Assembly (NCBI GenBank): GCA_023818965.1
Contig: JAMWCD010000006.1
Location: 62,001 to 126,000 of the forward strand
DNA from: Candidatus Omnitrophota bacterium
GTDB lineage: Bacteria; Ratteibacteria; UBA8468; B48-G9; DTJG01
Direction of reading: 5' to 3'
Length of the DNA stretch: 64,000 bases
This document shows positions 27,572-36,045 of the stretch, one piece after another. The stretch's first letter is position 1; each line of letters starts with the position of its first letter. Position numbers and translations under genes: made by a program. Under the pieces are notes generated by a model that saw only the letters and a program-made list of their open reading frames with translations, did no database searches and was not told where the DNA came from.

Positions 27572-28621
27572 TTGAAAGCAGCCATCTTCTATGGACCTGA
27601 AAAAATCAGTATCCAGCAGTGGGATAAACCAGTTTGCAGGGATGATGAGATTCTGATAAAGGTTTATTATTGTGCAATCTGTGGCACTGATGTAAGAACG
27701 TTTTTTCACGGACACAAGAAAGTAATTCCACCTGCAATCATAGGGCATGAAATTACAGGGGAAGTGGTTGAAATTGGGAAAAATGTGAAAACTGAATTGA
27801 AAAAGGGAGATAAAATCACACCTGTAACATCCATTGGATGTGGTAGATGCAAGTTATGCCATAAGGGACTTTATAATTTATGTCCTGATACAAAGGCACT
27901 CGGATATTATTTTCAAGGTGGTTTTGCTGAATATATGGTGATTCCAGAATCCGCAGTAAAGCAGAATGCGTGGGTGATATTGCCTGACAATGTTTCTTTG
28001 CTTGAAGGATCTCTCATTGAACCACTTTCGTGCGTGATTAATGCACAAAATTACCTCAACATTCAACAGGGTGATACAGTTGTAATATATGGTGGGGGAC
28101 CAATTGGATTTATGCATGCAGTTCTTGCTGGTGCTTCTGGAGCCAGAAATGTTATTATGATTGATCCTGCATTTGATCGATTGAAAAAGTTCGCCAGCAA
28201 ATTTTCATCTTTGATATTGATAGACCCGAATTCAGAAAATACCGTACAAAAGGTAAAAGAGATAACTGATGGTTATGGTGCGGATGTAATTATTACTGCG
28301 TGCCCTGCAAAACAGGCACAGGTTGAGGCATTTTCTATTGCTTCTGCACATAGCAGGATCAGTTTTTTTGGAGGATTGCCAAAAGATGATTCTCTTGTAA
28401 CAATTGATACCAATCTCATTCATTATAATGAAATTTCTGTTTTTGGTGCATTTGCTTCAAATAAGCCTGATTATCAAAAAGCATCGGATTTAATTTCGAG
28501 TAGAAAGATTGATCCGTCGAAATTTATTACTGAGGTAATTCCACTGGATGACATTGAGAAAGGAATTCGAATGGTAAAGGAAGGAAGTGTTTTGAAGGTT
28601 GTTGTGAAAATACAGGAGTAG
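27572..28621 (+). CDS. Zinc-dependent medium-chain alcohol (polyol) dehydrogenase
   Basis: 349 residues, starting at TTG (27572), supported by AAAGGAGG just upstream and by the alignment of KAAIFYGP to family N termini. Catalytic-zinc residues lie in CAICGTD and GHEITGEV. The structural-zinc motif C-x2-C-x2-C-x7-C follows (CGRCKLCHKGLYNLC). The nucleotide-binding GGGPIGFMHA precedes the C-terminal half. It is sorbitol/threonine-dehydrogenase-like. Pairing with an SrlD-like gene 3 bp downstream suggests sugar alcohol oxidation. The substrate is not proven. Confidence 0.88.
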   Translation: MKAAIFYGPEKISIQQWDKPVCRDDEILIKVYYCAICGTDVRTFFHGHKKVIPPAIIGHEITGEVVEIGKNVKTELKKGDKITPVTSIGCGRCKLCHKGLYNLCPDTKALGYYFQGGFAEYMVIPESAVKQNAWVILPDNVSLLEGSLIEPLSCVINAQNYLNIQQGDTVVIYGGGPIGFMHAVLAGASGARNVIMIDPAFDRLKKFASKFSSLILIDPNSENTVQKVKEITDGYGADVIITACPAKQAQVEAFSIASAHSRISFFGGLPKDDSLVTIDTNLIHYNEISVFGAFASNKPDYQKASDLISSRKIDPSKFITEVIPLDDIEKGIRMVKEGSVLKVVVKIQE

Positions 28622-28624
28622 ACA

Positions 28625-29416
28625 ATGGAACAGAATGTTTTGAAAGATAAAATTACAATCATTACTGGCGCGGGCAGGGGCCTTGGCGAAGCATTATGCC
28701 ATGGTTTTGCTGATGAAGGTGCCATAATATGCCCGTGGGACATTGATGAACAGAATCTTAATAATGTTGCTGAATCTCTTAAGAAAAGAAATTCCCTTGG
28801 AAGAAAAGCAAAACTTGATATTACTGATGAGAAACAGGTTGAAAACGAAGTCAATGAAATAGAGCAGGAATTTGGAAGGATTGATATACTTATAGCGAAT
28901 GCAGGGATACTTCATTCCTATGAAATTACTGATTTTCCAGAACAATTATGGAGAAAAGTGATTGAGGTCAATCTTGTTGGATACTTTATTTGTGCCAAGT
29001 ATGTTGCAAAAGTTATGAAGAAACACAAAAAGGGTGTGATATTACAGATAAATTCTAAATCAGGAAAAAAGGGCAGTTACTGGAATTCAGCTTACGCAGC
29101 AAGTAAATTCGGAGGGATTGGACTAACACAGAGTATTGCTCTTGACCTTGCTCCTTTTGGTATCAGGGTTAATGCAATATGTCCTGGAAATATTCTTGAA
29201 AGTCCACTGTGGCAAACAAGTTTATTTCAGCAATATGCAAAAAAATGGGGAATTTCAGTTGATGAGGTTAGAAGAAAATACATTGAACAGGTTCCGCTTG
29301 GTAGACCCTGTACTTACAGGGATGTCATCAATGTTGCGGTATTTCTTGCAAGTGATTATGCCAGCTATATGACTGGTCAGGCAATCAATGTTACTGGTGG
29401 TCAGGAAATGAGATGA
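28625..29416 (+). CDS. Short-chain dehydrogenase, sorbitol-6-phosphate 2-dehydrogenase-like
   Basis: 263 residues. The NAD-binding TGAGRGLG is at 14-21, NAG at 92-94, and the catalytic pair is Tyr157/Lys161. The C-terminal part (PLGRP...FLASDYASYMTGQAINVTGGQ) is close to what is recalled of SrlD, the sorbitol-6-phosphate dehydrogenase. A generic ketoreductase role cannot be excluded. AGGAG lies before the ATG. The stop overlaps ribD as ATGA, so this catabolic gene is coupled to riboflavin synthesis. Confidence 0.82.
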   Translation: MEQNVLKDKITIITGAGRGLGEALCHGFADEGAIICPWDIDEQNLNNVAESLKKRNSLGRKAKLDITDEKQVENEVNEIEQEFGRIDILIANAGILHSYEITDFPEQLWRKVIEVNLVGYFICAKYVAKVMKKHKKGVILQINSKSGKKGSYWNSAYAASKFGGIGLTQSIALDLAPFGIRVNAICPGNILESPLWQTSLFQQYAKKWGISVDEVRRKYIEQVPLGRPCTYRDVINVAVFLASDYASYMTGQAINVTGGQEMR

Positions 29417-30531
29417 ATCAATCAAGGGATGAATTCTATTTAAAAAAATGTTTTGAACTTGCAGTAAAGGGTAAGGGACTTGTCAGTCCAAATCCCATGG
29501 TAGGATCTGTTGTTGTGAAGGGTAATCGTGTTGTTGGTTATGGATGGCATCGTGCATTCGGTCTTGCACATGCAGAGGTTGAGGCATTGAAAATGGCAGG
29601 GACAAAAGCAAAAAATGCAACATTATACGTCAATCTTGAACCATGCTGTCATTATGGAAAAACGCCACCATGCACAGATGCAATAATACAAGCAGGAATA
29701 AAAAAGGTTGTATTTTCCACCATAGACCCGAATCCTGCAGTAAACGGAAAGAGTATAGAAATTTTAAAACAAAATGGTATTGAGGTAAGGTATGGACTTT
29801 GTGAAAAAGAATCACACCAGTTGAATGAATCATATTTCACATTTGTAAAAAAGAAAAGGCCATTTATTTCTTTGAAATGGGCAATGAGTATTGATGGGAA
29901 AATTGCAGATGCCTGCGGGAGGTCCAGGTGGATTACTTCTGACGATGCAAGACAATTTGCAAGACAGTTGAGATTTGAATACGATGCAATAATTGTCGGT
30001 TCAAATACAATTGTTTATGACAATCCTTATCTTGATTTTTGTGCTCCTTGCGGAATAAGGAAATCTCTTGTTGAAAGAAAAAAATTTTACAAAATTATTC
30101 TTGATACAAATCTCAAAGTTGTGCCTGAGTCAAATGTATTTTTGAACAAAGCATCAAATGTGATTATTTTTACAGGTCGTGATACATCAATTAATACAAA
30201 ATTCCATGAGAATGTTGAAATAATCATCGTTGATAAGGATCAGGAAGGTTTGCTTGATCTTTCCCAGATATTAAATTGTCTTTATGAAAAGGGTATCGCA
30301 AAATTATTTGTTGAAGGAGGGACAAAAATTTTAACATCCTTTTATCATCATAAAATTTTTGACCTGATTTATGTTTTTATAGGATGTAAAATTATTGGCG
30401 GTTCTGCTGATTATCCACCGTTGAAGGGTAACATCATTTCGCCTGATACTCAATCTGATATAATCTTAAAGGATGTGATCAGATTTTCAAATGATGTTTT
30501 GCTGATCATAAAAAAATGTTCTCAGGAATAA
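29413..30531 (+). CDS. ribD: Bifunctional riboflavin deaminase/reductase RibD
   Basis: 372 residues. The N-terminal deaminase has the zinc motif HAEVEAL and PCCHYGKTPPC (residues ~55-95). The C-terminal reductase domain begins near residue 145 (FISLKWAMSIDGKIA) and ends with EGGTKIL and IIGGSAD. It carries out the second and third steps from GTP to riboflavin. It overlaps the SDR gene by 4 bp and ribE by 16 bp. No FMN riboswitch is visible upstream of this operon. Confidence 0.95.
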   Translation: MNQSRDEFYLKKCFELAVKGKGLVSPNPMVGSVVVKGNRVVGYGWHRAFGLAHAEVEALKMAGTKAKNATLYVNLEPCCHYGKTPPCTDAIIQAGIKKVVFSTIDPNPAVNGKSIEILKQNGIEVRYGLCEKESHQLNESYFTFVKKKRPFISLKWAMSIDGKIADACGRSRWITSDDARQFARQLRFEYDAIIVGSNTIVYDNPYLDFCAPCGIRKSLVERKKFYKIILDTNLKVVPESNVFLNKASNVIIFTGRDTSINTKFHENVEIIIVDKDQEGLLDLSQILNCLYEKGIAKLFVEGGTKILTSFYHHKIFDLIYVFIGCKIIGGSADYPPLKGNIISPDTQSDIILKDVIRFSNDVLLIIKKCSQE

Positions 30532-31145
30532 TTGAAGAAAAAGGAATGATTGTGGGAAAGAAAATCAGTGGACAGGTGGCTACTATTTCCATCAGGGGAG
30601 AAAAAATTTTTGAGGATCTATCTCCTGGAGATAGCATCAGTGTTGATGGTGTATGTTTGACAGTTGAAAAAATTCATTTTCCAGTTTTTTCTGTTACTGT
30701 TTCCAGTGAAACAATGAGATTGACCACACTTGGTTCAATTTTACCCGGTACCCAGGTAAATCTTGAACGAGCATTAAAATATGGAGACAGAGTAGGTGGG
30801 CATCTTCTTTCAGGGCACATTGACTTTAAAACTAAGATCTCAGGAAAAACAGATGCTGGCAAAAGCACTGTTTTAAAAATAAAAATTCCACCTGATTACA
30901 GGAAATTTTTTGTTCCAAAGTGCTCAGTTGGTATTGATGGTATTTCTCTTACTGTTGCTGATATTAAAGGCGATGAAATTCTTATATGGTTGATACCTTA
31001 TACGATTGAAAATACCACAATGAGCAATAAAAAAACAGGTGACTATGTAAATGTTGAAATAGATATTGTTGTTAAATCGATTATTGAACGAAATGTTGTT
31101 TCAGGGGAAAGACATGACAAAATCAACAAAGAAGCAATTTTTTAA
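30516..31145 (+). CDS. ribE: Riboflavin synthase alpha chain
   Basis: 209 residues made of two lumazine-binding repeats. The first starts MFSGIIEEKG and contains SVDGVCLTV; the second contains GHLLSGHIDF and the matching GIDGISLTVADI. It dismutates lumazine to riboflavin. It overlaps ribD upstream and ribBA downstream (32 bp). Confidence 0.95.
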   Translation: MFSGIIEEKGMIVGKKISGQVATISIRGEKIFEDLSPGDSISVDGVCLTVEKIHFPVFSVTVSSETMRLTTLGSILPGTQVNLERALKYGDRVGGHLLSGHIDFKTKISGKTDAGKSTVLKIKIPPDYRKFFVPKCSVGIDGISLTVADIKGDEILIWLIPYTIENTTMSNKKTGDYVNVEIDIVVKSIIERNVVSGERHDKINKEAIF

Positions 31146-32367
31146 AGTTGATACTATTGAAAGTGCAATTGAGGATATAAAAAAAGGTAAATTTGTGATT
31201 ATTGTTGATGACGCAAAAAGAGAAAACGAAGGAGACCTTGTTGTTTCTGCTCAGAAGGTAACACCACGACACATCAATTTTATGGCAAAGTTCGCAAGGG
31301 GTTTAATATGTGTTGCTCTCACAGGAGAAAGAATCAATCAATTAAAATTATCACCAATGGTGGAAGACAATACTGCTTTACACCATACAAATTTTACTGT
31401 TTCGGTTGATGCGAAAAAAGGCGTTACAACAGGGATTTCTGCATTTGATAGGGCAAAAACAATAAAAGTTCTTATCAGTCCTGATACAAAGCCAGATGAT
31501 CTTGCAAAGCCAGGTCATGTTTTTCCAATAAAGGCAAAGGATGGAGGTGTTCTGGTTCGTGCAGGGCATACTGAAGCAGCGGTTGACCTTGCAAAACTTG
31601 CCGGACATTACCCTGCTGGTGTGATATGCGAAATCATGGCAGAAGATGGTTCAATGGCAAGGATGCCTGAATTAATCAAACTTGCGAAAAAACACAAATT
31701 GAAGATCATTACGATTGCAGATTTGATAAAGTACAGAAGGATGAGAGAAAAACTGGTTGAACGAATTCTATCCGTGGAATTACCAACAAAATTTGGGACA
31801 TTTGAACTATTCCTTTACAGGGATAAAATTGAAGGAAATAATCATCTTGCTCTTGTGAAAAAACTTGATACAGACAAAGTACCTCTTGTAAGGGTCCATT
31901 CTCAGTGCATTACGGGAGACATTTTTCATTCTTTCAGGTGTGATTGTGGAGAACAGTTGCACAGAGCGCTTTCAATGATTGCGCAGGAAGGTGGAGCACT
32001 GGTATATTTACCACAGGAAGGAAGAGGGATAGGGCTTGAAGACAAATTGAGGGCATATAAATTACAATCAGAAAAAAATCTTGATACAGTGGAAGCAAAT
32101 CTATATCTTGGCTATCCTGATGACATGAGAGATTATGGTATTGGTGCACAGATTCTTCTTGACCTTGGCTTTACAGATATTCGTTTGCTTACCAATAATC
32201 CAAGGAAGATTGTTGGGCTGGAGGGATATGGAATTAATATTGTTGAAAGACTTCCGATAGAAGTTCCACCAACACCTTATTCTGAGAAGTACCTGAGAAC
32301 AAAAAAGTTGAAAATGAAACATCTAATCAGTAATGTTTCAGTTCAAAAGGTAGTGTCAAATAAGTGA
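31114..32367 (+). CDS. ribBA: Bifunctional DHBP synthase / GTP cyclohydrolase II
   Basis: 417 residues from the ATG at 31114, which has AGGGGAAAG upstream; an in-frame ATG at 31066 would add 16 residues lying wholly inside ribE. The N-terminal half is DHBP synthase ([12 protein letters not shown] near residue 30, HTEAAVDL later). The C-terminal half is GTP cyclohydrolase II with the zinc site C-x10-C-x-C (ending [12 protein letters not shown]) and QEGRGIGL. It provides both precursors of riboflavin. It is the last rib gene before the DUF559 insertion. Confidence 0.95.
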   Translation: MTKSTKKQFFKVDTIESAIEDIKKGKFVIIVDDAKRENEGDLVVSAQKVTPRHINFMAKFARGLICVALTGERINQLKLSPMVEDNTALHHTNFTVSVDAKKGVTTGISAFDRAKTIKVLISPDTKPDDLAKPGHVFPIKAKDGGVLVRAGHTEAAVDLAKLAGHYPAGVICEIMAEDGSMARMPELIKLAKKHKLKIITIADLIKYRRMREKLVERILSVELPTKFGTFELFLYRDKIEGNNHLALVKKLDTDKVPLVRVHSQCITGDIFHSFRCDCGEQLHRALSMIAQEGGALVYLPQEGRGIGLEDKLRAYKLQSEKNLDTVEANLYLGYPDDMRDYGIGAQILLDLGFTDIRLLTNNPRKIVGLEGYGINIVERLPIEVPPTPYSEKYLRTKKLKMKHLISNVSVQKVVSNK

Positions 32368-32407
32368 TGAAAGATTTCACAGGGAAGAATAAGAAAAATA
32401 AGAAGTT

Positions 32408-32447
32408 TCCTCCCCATTGAGGGGGGAGGGAAAGGGTGGGGGTGAAA
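32408..32447 (+). repeat. Left inverted repeat of the DUF559 element
   Basis: 40 bp, G-rich on this strand, paired with the inverted copy at 32779-32818 (32/40 match). It contains a hairpin and supplies both the GGGAGGG ribosome-binding-like string and the GTG start codon of the DUF559 gene. Confidence 0.75.
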
Positions 32448-32834
32448 AAATATAAAGCAGGACTAAAGCATAAAGCGCGAAGATTAAGGAAGGAACTAAC
32501 AGAGACGGAGAAATACTTATGGAAGTATTTAAGGGACAAACAAATAGGAGGATTTAAATTTCGGCGTCAACAGCCAGTAGGCAGATACATAGTTGACTTT
32601 ATAAATTTTGAGAAGAAACTAGTTATAGAAGTAGACGGAGGGCAGCATTCAATTTATAAAAAGAGGGACATCATAAGGGATAAATATCTTAAAAAAGAGG
32701 GATACAGGGTCTTAAGGTTCTGGGACAATGAAGTTTTAAATAATATAGAGGGTGTTTTAGAGGTGATAATGCAAAATCTTTCACCCTCACCCCAACCCTC
32801 TCCCCTCAAGGGAGAGGGTGAAAGGAATAATTAG
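32436..32834 (+). CDS. DUF559 (Vsr-like) endonuclease-domain protein
   Basis: 132 residues from GTG 32436 (a second GTG at 32442 is equally possible). Residues ~12-112 are a DUF559 domain, a PD-(D/E)xK fold related to Vsr mismatch endonucleases: WKYLRDKQIGGFKFRRQQPVG, then VDF (Asp54) and VIEVDGGQH (Glu65, Asp67, His71). The last ~18 residues (SPSPQPSPLKGEGE) are the inverted repeat read as protein. Such genes occur as scattered single-gene inserts in many genomes. The activity is not established. Confidence 0.85.
   Translation: MGVKKYKAGLKHKARRLRKELTETEKYLWKYLRDKQIGGFKFRRQQPVGRYIVDFINFEKKLVIEVDGGQHSIYKKRDIIRDKYLKKEGYRVLRFWDNEVLNNIEGVLEVIMQNLSPSPQPSPLKGEGERNN
32779..32818 (+). repeat. Right inverted repeat of the DUF559 element
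   Basis: 40 bp, C-rich then G-rich, the inverted partner of 32408-32447. It contains the perfect stem CCCTCTCCC-CTCAA-GGGAGAGGG (32796-32818) and encodes the Ser/Pro C terminus of the DUF559 protein. It could partly block transcription into ribH. Confidence 0.75.
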
Positions 32835-32874
32835 CCAAAATTGGCAGAACAGTTCAAAAAACAAAGGGGGAAAA

Positions 32875-33339
32875 ATGAAAATCTTTGAAGGAAATTTATC
32901 TGCTGAAGGAAAACGTTTTGGGATTGTTGTGAGCAGATTTAATGAATTTTTAACAAAGAATCTTCTTGAGGGTGCACTTGATTGTCTCAAAAGGCATGGT
33001 GCAGTAGAAGAAAATATTGATGTTGTCTGGGTTCCAGGTTCTTTTGAGATTGGTTTTGCTGCAAGAAAAATGGCATCTTTGAAAAGATACAATGCCATCA
33101 TATGTCTTGGTGTTATTGTGAGGGGGGCAACTGCCCACTTTGAATATGTGGCAGGGCAGGTGACAAGAATACTCGGGCAGATTAATGGGGAGGGTGTTGT
33201 TCCTGTGACCTATGGAATTATTATTGCTGATAGCCTTGAGCAGGCAACTGAAAGGGTTGGGACGAAAATGGGAAACAAGGGATGGAATGCGGCGCTATCT
33301 GCAATTGAAATGGCAAATGTCAGTGAACAGTTGAAATGA
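32875..33339 (+). CDS. ribH: 6,7-dimethyl-8-ribityllumazine synthase
   Basis: 154 residues from the ATG at 32875, which has AAAGGGGG upstream and the usual MKIFEGNL start. Conserved stretches are VVSRFNEF, WVPGSFEIGFAARKMA, CLGVIVRGATAHFEYVA and the late EQATERVGTK...NKGWNAA. It forms the icosahedral or pentameric enzyme that makes lumazine. It is cut off from ribBA by the DUF559 element and overlaps nusB as ATGA. Confidence 0.95.
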   Translation: MKIFEGNLSAEGKRFGIVVSRFNEFLTKNLLEGALDCLKRHGAVEENIDVVWVPGSFEIGFAARKMASLKRYNAIICLGVIVRGATAHFEYVAGQVTRILGQINGEGVVPVTYGIIIADSLEQATERVGTKMGNKGWNAALSAIEMANVSEQLK

Positions 33340-33758
33340 AAAAAATTTTTCGCAGGGCAAGAATTTTAGCCCTTGAAGTGTGTTATCAACTTGACATACA
33401 GAACCTGATGTGCTTAAAAAATGCAGATCAGGTGTTTGAGGATATGCAGGTAAATGACAGCAGTGTACTATCTCGTGCAAAAAAAATTGTTACTGGGGTA
33501 ATTACAAACCTCTCATTGATTGATGAATTGATTAAAAAACACAGTAAAAACTGGGATATATCAAGAATGGTCTATATAGACCGAAATATTTTAAGGATTG
33601 CGGTCTATGAAATGTTGTTTATGCCTGATGTCCCTGATATAGTCGCAATCAACGAGGCAATCGAGATTTCAAAAATTTATAGTTCATCTGAATCAGGCAA
33701 GTTTATCAATGGACTGCTTGATAGTATAAGAAAGGAAATTGTTTCTCAACAAAAATAA
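33336..33758 (+). CDS. nusB: Transcription antitermination factor NusB
   Basis: 140 residues, all-helical, normal length. It starts KKIFRRARILALEVCYQLD and contains DRNILRIAVYEML and AINEAIEISKIYSSSESGKFINGLLD. It binds boxA RNA with NusE in rRNA antitermination. The ribH-nusB pairing is widespread. Confidence 0.95.
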   Translation: MKKIFRRARILALEVCYQLDIQNLMCLKNADQVFEDMQVNDSSVLSRAKKIVTGVITNLSLIDELIKKHSKNWDISRMVYIDRNILRIAVYEMLFMPDVPDIVAINEAIEISKIYSSSESGKFINGLLDSIRKEIVSQQK

Positions 33759-33779
33759 ATCTTATTCGAGAGCAACGGG

Positions 33780-34715
33780 ATGAAACGATTTTTAAGTATT
33801 TTCCTCAAGACGGTTATCAGTGTCATTTTTATTTTTCTTGTGATAAGAAAGGTTGATATTTCTGCAATGGCAACAATTTTAAAACATGTCAATATTTATT
33901 CATTATTATGGGTTCTTTTTCTTAACTACACCATCACTTTTTTTATGGCATTGAGGTGGTACTATATTCTTTATGAATTCAGGGAAAAATTATCATTTTT
34001 AAATGTCTGGAAACTATCGCTGGTCGGGCTTTTTTTTAATGTATTGCTACCAACAGGAGCAGGTGGGGATGCAGTAAAAATTCTTTATATTACAAAGGGT
34101 GAAAATGAAAAATTAAAACTTGGCACATCTGTGATTTTTGACCGTTTTATTGGTTCATCAACCATTGTTCTTATGGCTATAATTAGTTTGCTTACATACC
34201 AGCGGAATCTACCGGAAAAATTAAAAATTACCCTTGTGTTTCTTCTTATTCTTGTGCTTTTTATATGGCTGCTAATTCTATCAGACAAACTTGCTGTTTT
34301 TACAGGGAAGATTTTTCCAGGAAAAATCAGGCAAAAACTAAAAATTTTCTATACTCATTTAAGAAACTATGGCATCAATGGTAAAATTCTTACAGGTTCA
34401 ATTTTCACCAGCATTTTTGTTCAACTTCTTTCAATATATGTTCAGTATCTTTGTTCAATTCTTGTTTCTCAATCAAGTTTTTCTCCTGTGCCATTTCATT
34501 TGTTTTTTGTCTTTATCCCGATGATATGGCTTTCTTCTATGATTCCATCACTTGGTGGACTTGGAATAAGAGAATATGGTTATCTATTCTTTTTTCATTC
34601 CTATCTTGGGAAAGATGCCGCAGTAGCATTATCAATTATCAATTTGCTTTTAATTTTTTCTCAGGCATTTCTGGGAGGATTGATATTTTTGTTTTTTCGT
34701 CCATCTCGCCAATAG
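33780..34715 (+). CDS. YbhN/UPF0104-type lysylphosphatidylglycerol synthase membrane-domain protein
   Basis: 311 residues with about eight membrane helices. NVLLPTGAGGDAVKI and DRFIGSS in the N-terminal half and SLGGLGIREYGY near the C terminus are signature stretches of this family. Members flip or transfer lipids or glycolipids; the substrate here is unknown. It begins 21 bp after nusB. Its last 77 bp overlap the tail of the convergent kinase gene. Confidence 0.88.
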   Translation: MKRFLSIFLKTVISVIFIFLVIRKVDISAMATILKHVNIYSLLWVLFLNYTITFFMALRWYYILYEFREKLSFLNVWKLSLVGLFFNVLLPTGAGGDAVKILYITKGENEKLKLGTSVIFDRFIGSSTIVLMAIISLLTYQRNLPEKLKITLVFLLILVLFIWLLILSDKLAVFTGKIFPGKIRQKLKIFYTHLRNYGINGKILTGSIFTSIFVQLLSIYVQYLCSILVSQSSFSPVPFHLFFVFIPMIWLSSMIPSLGGLGIREYGYLFFFHSYLGKDAAVALSIINLLLIFSQAFLGGLIFLFFRPSRQ

Positions 34716-35657
34716 ATTTTATGGAGACCTTATTCAATATTTTTTCAATTTCCTCAGGTTCTGGAATTTCTGTTCCTGGTTTGATGGATTTTGCAGTTCC
34801 CGCAGCAGTCGCAAATAAAAGGGATTTTCGGAAATCACCTGAACGGGAAATTTCCATTGCAAAGGCACCAAGAAAAATATCTCCACAACCAACAGTATTT
34901 CCCTTTTTAATGGCGACGGATTTTGTATAATATGATTCGTTTTTTGAAAATCCAATGGCTCCTTTTTCCCCGAGTGTTATAATGAGAAAAGAGATGCCAC
35001 TACTGACAAATTTTTCAGCAGCATTTTTTAAAATTTCAAAGGATGTTATTTTTTTTGAAATCAGACGGGAAAATTCCCATATGTTTGGTTTTACAATATA
35101 TGGATGTGCTTGAATTCCATATTTTAATGGCTGATTGTCTGCATCAAGACATACCCTGATGGACGGGAAATTTTTTTTAAGATTATCAATGCACTTTTTA
35201 TAAAAATCTGCTGGTACACCAGGAGGCAGACTTCCTGAGAAAATGATGATACTACTGTTGTCAAACTTTCTTTTTGTAATGAAATCAAAGATTTTTTTTA
35301 TCCGGGATTCTGGAATGGGAAAACCCTGTTCATTAAATCTTAAGACACTACCATCCTGAAAAAAAAATTATAACTTTCTCTTGTTTCTCCTGACAGTTCC
35401 AGCAGGTCTATATTTTTTATTCCACAGGACAACAGTAAATTTTTTAATCTGATGCCATTATAGCCAGCAATAAGACCCAGAGGAATTACCTTTTGTTTAT
35501 ATTTATGAAGAAACCTTGCTACATTAAAGCCCTTACCGCCAGCATTAACCAGTTTTTGCCTGATTCTAATAATGTCATCAAATTTTACTGAATCCACAAA
35601 ACAATTGACATCAAGGCAGGGATTCAAGCATACTGTATAAAATTCTAATGTTTTCAT
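34639..35657 (-). pseudogene. 1-phosphofructokinase-family (PfkB) sugar kinase, frameshifted at T9
   Basis: The first 105 codons (35657-35340) encode the start of a hexose kinase of the FruK/LacC type (NPCLDVN, NAGGKGFNVAR, GETRESYNF) and then stop. The rest of the protein continues in another frame from 35358 to 34639 without a stop: SGSLPPG, KPNIWE, and TVGCGDIFLGAF, which carries the catalytic Asp. The switch lies at a run of nine T on the coding strand (35367-35359). One extra base gives an intact 339-residue kinase. It may be a pseudogene, a sequencing error or a transcript-slippage gene. It begins 1 bp after rpsU and overlaps the YbhN-like gene at its end. Confidence 0.85.
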
Positions 35658-35658
35658 T

Positions 35659-35826
35659 TTATGTTGCTTGAGGTCTGTATTTCTTTATTTTTTTTCTTCT
35701 TCTCAACTGGCTTGGTTTTTCATAAAATTCACGTTTTTTTATTTCTCTGATAATTCCTTCTTTTTCAACCTCTCGTTTAAATTGTCGGAAGATTTTCTCA
35801 AAATTCTCGTGATGTTGTTTTTCCAC
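35659..35826 (-). CDS. rpsU: Small ribosomal subunit protein bS21
   Basis: 55 residues from GTG 35826. The protein shows the bS21 pattern [17 protein letters not shown]...[15 protein letters not shown]. The start is awkward: the only strong ribosome binding site (AGGAGG, about 35847-35842) is 15 or more bases from this GTG, but sits next to another GTG (35840) in a different frame. An N-terminal frameshift of one base would join that start (V-T-I-P) to the body. bS21 acts in initiation-site recognition on the 30S subunit. It lies between a zinc-ribbon gene and the sugar kinase. Confidence 0.85.
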   Translation of the reverse strand: MEKQHHENFEKIFRQFKREVEKEGIIREIKKREFYEKPSQLRRRKKIKKYRPQAT

Positions 35827-35847
35827 TGAGGAATAGTCACCCCCCTC

Positions 35848-36027
35848 CTAATATCTGTCTATGGCAAATAATTTTGAACCGCAATGTCTGCATGTTTTAT
35901 CGTTGCTCTTATAGCCATCAACAATGAAACATGTTCTGCAGCGAATATTGATTTTTTCAACAACCTGTGCTTGCACCTTTGTTGTTTCAGGTTGCGAGTC
36001 CTTTGCCTGTAATTTCTTTTCCTTCAT
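35848..36027 (-). CDS. Small zinc-ribbon protein
   Basis: 59 residues. After a polar, charged N-terminal ~28 residues come two C-x2-C knuckles (CRTC and CRHC, 18 residues apart), a treble-clef or rubredoxin-like zinc ribbon. No family was recognised. GGAAGGGG precedes the ATG. It lies 18 bp after the PNP gene and 21 bp before rpsU, so it is probably co-expressed with a ribosomal protein, which hints at a translation-linked role (inference only). Confidence 0.75.
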   Translation of the reverse strand: MKEKKLQAKDSQPETTKVQAQVVEKINIRCRTCFIVDGYKSNDKTCRHCGSKLFAIDRY

Positions 36028-36045
36028 AATCTACCCCTTCCACTT

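Larger units (their letters stand above)
32408..32818 (+). mobile_element. 411-bp inverted-repeat-flanked element carrying a DUF559 gene
   Basis: The element lies between ribBA and ribH, genes that normally adjoin. Its two ends (32408-32447 and 32779-32818) are 40-bp inverted repeats matching at 32 of 40 positions by eye, G-rich on one side and C-rich on the other. Each end can also fold alone: CCTCCCC...GGGGAGG at the left, and a perfect 9-bp stem CCCTCTCCC / GGGAGAGGG at the right. The single gene inside starts in one repeat and stops just beyond the other. No transposase is present. The mechanism of movement is unknown. Confidence 0.65.

Noticed and set aside
32818-32874. Longer start for ribH reaching into the DUF559 element
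   Set aside because: Conserved RibH sequence begins at 32875, which has its own AAAGGGGG site.
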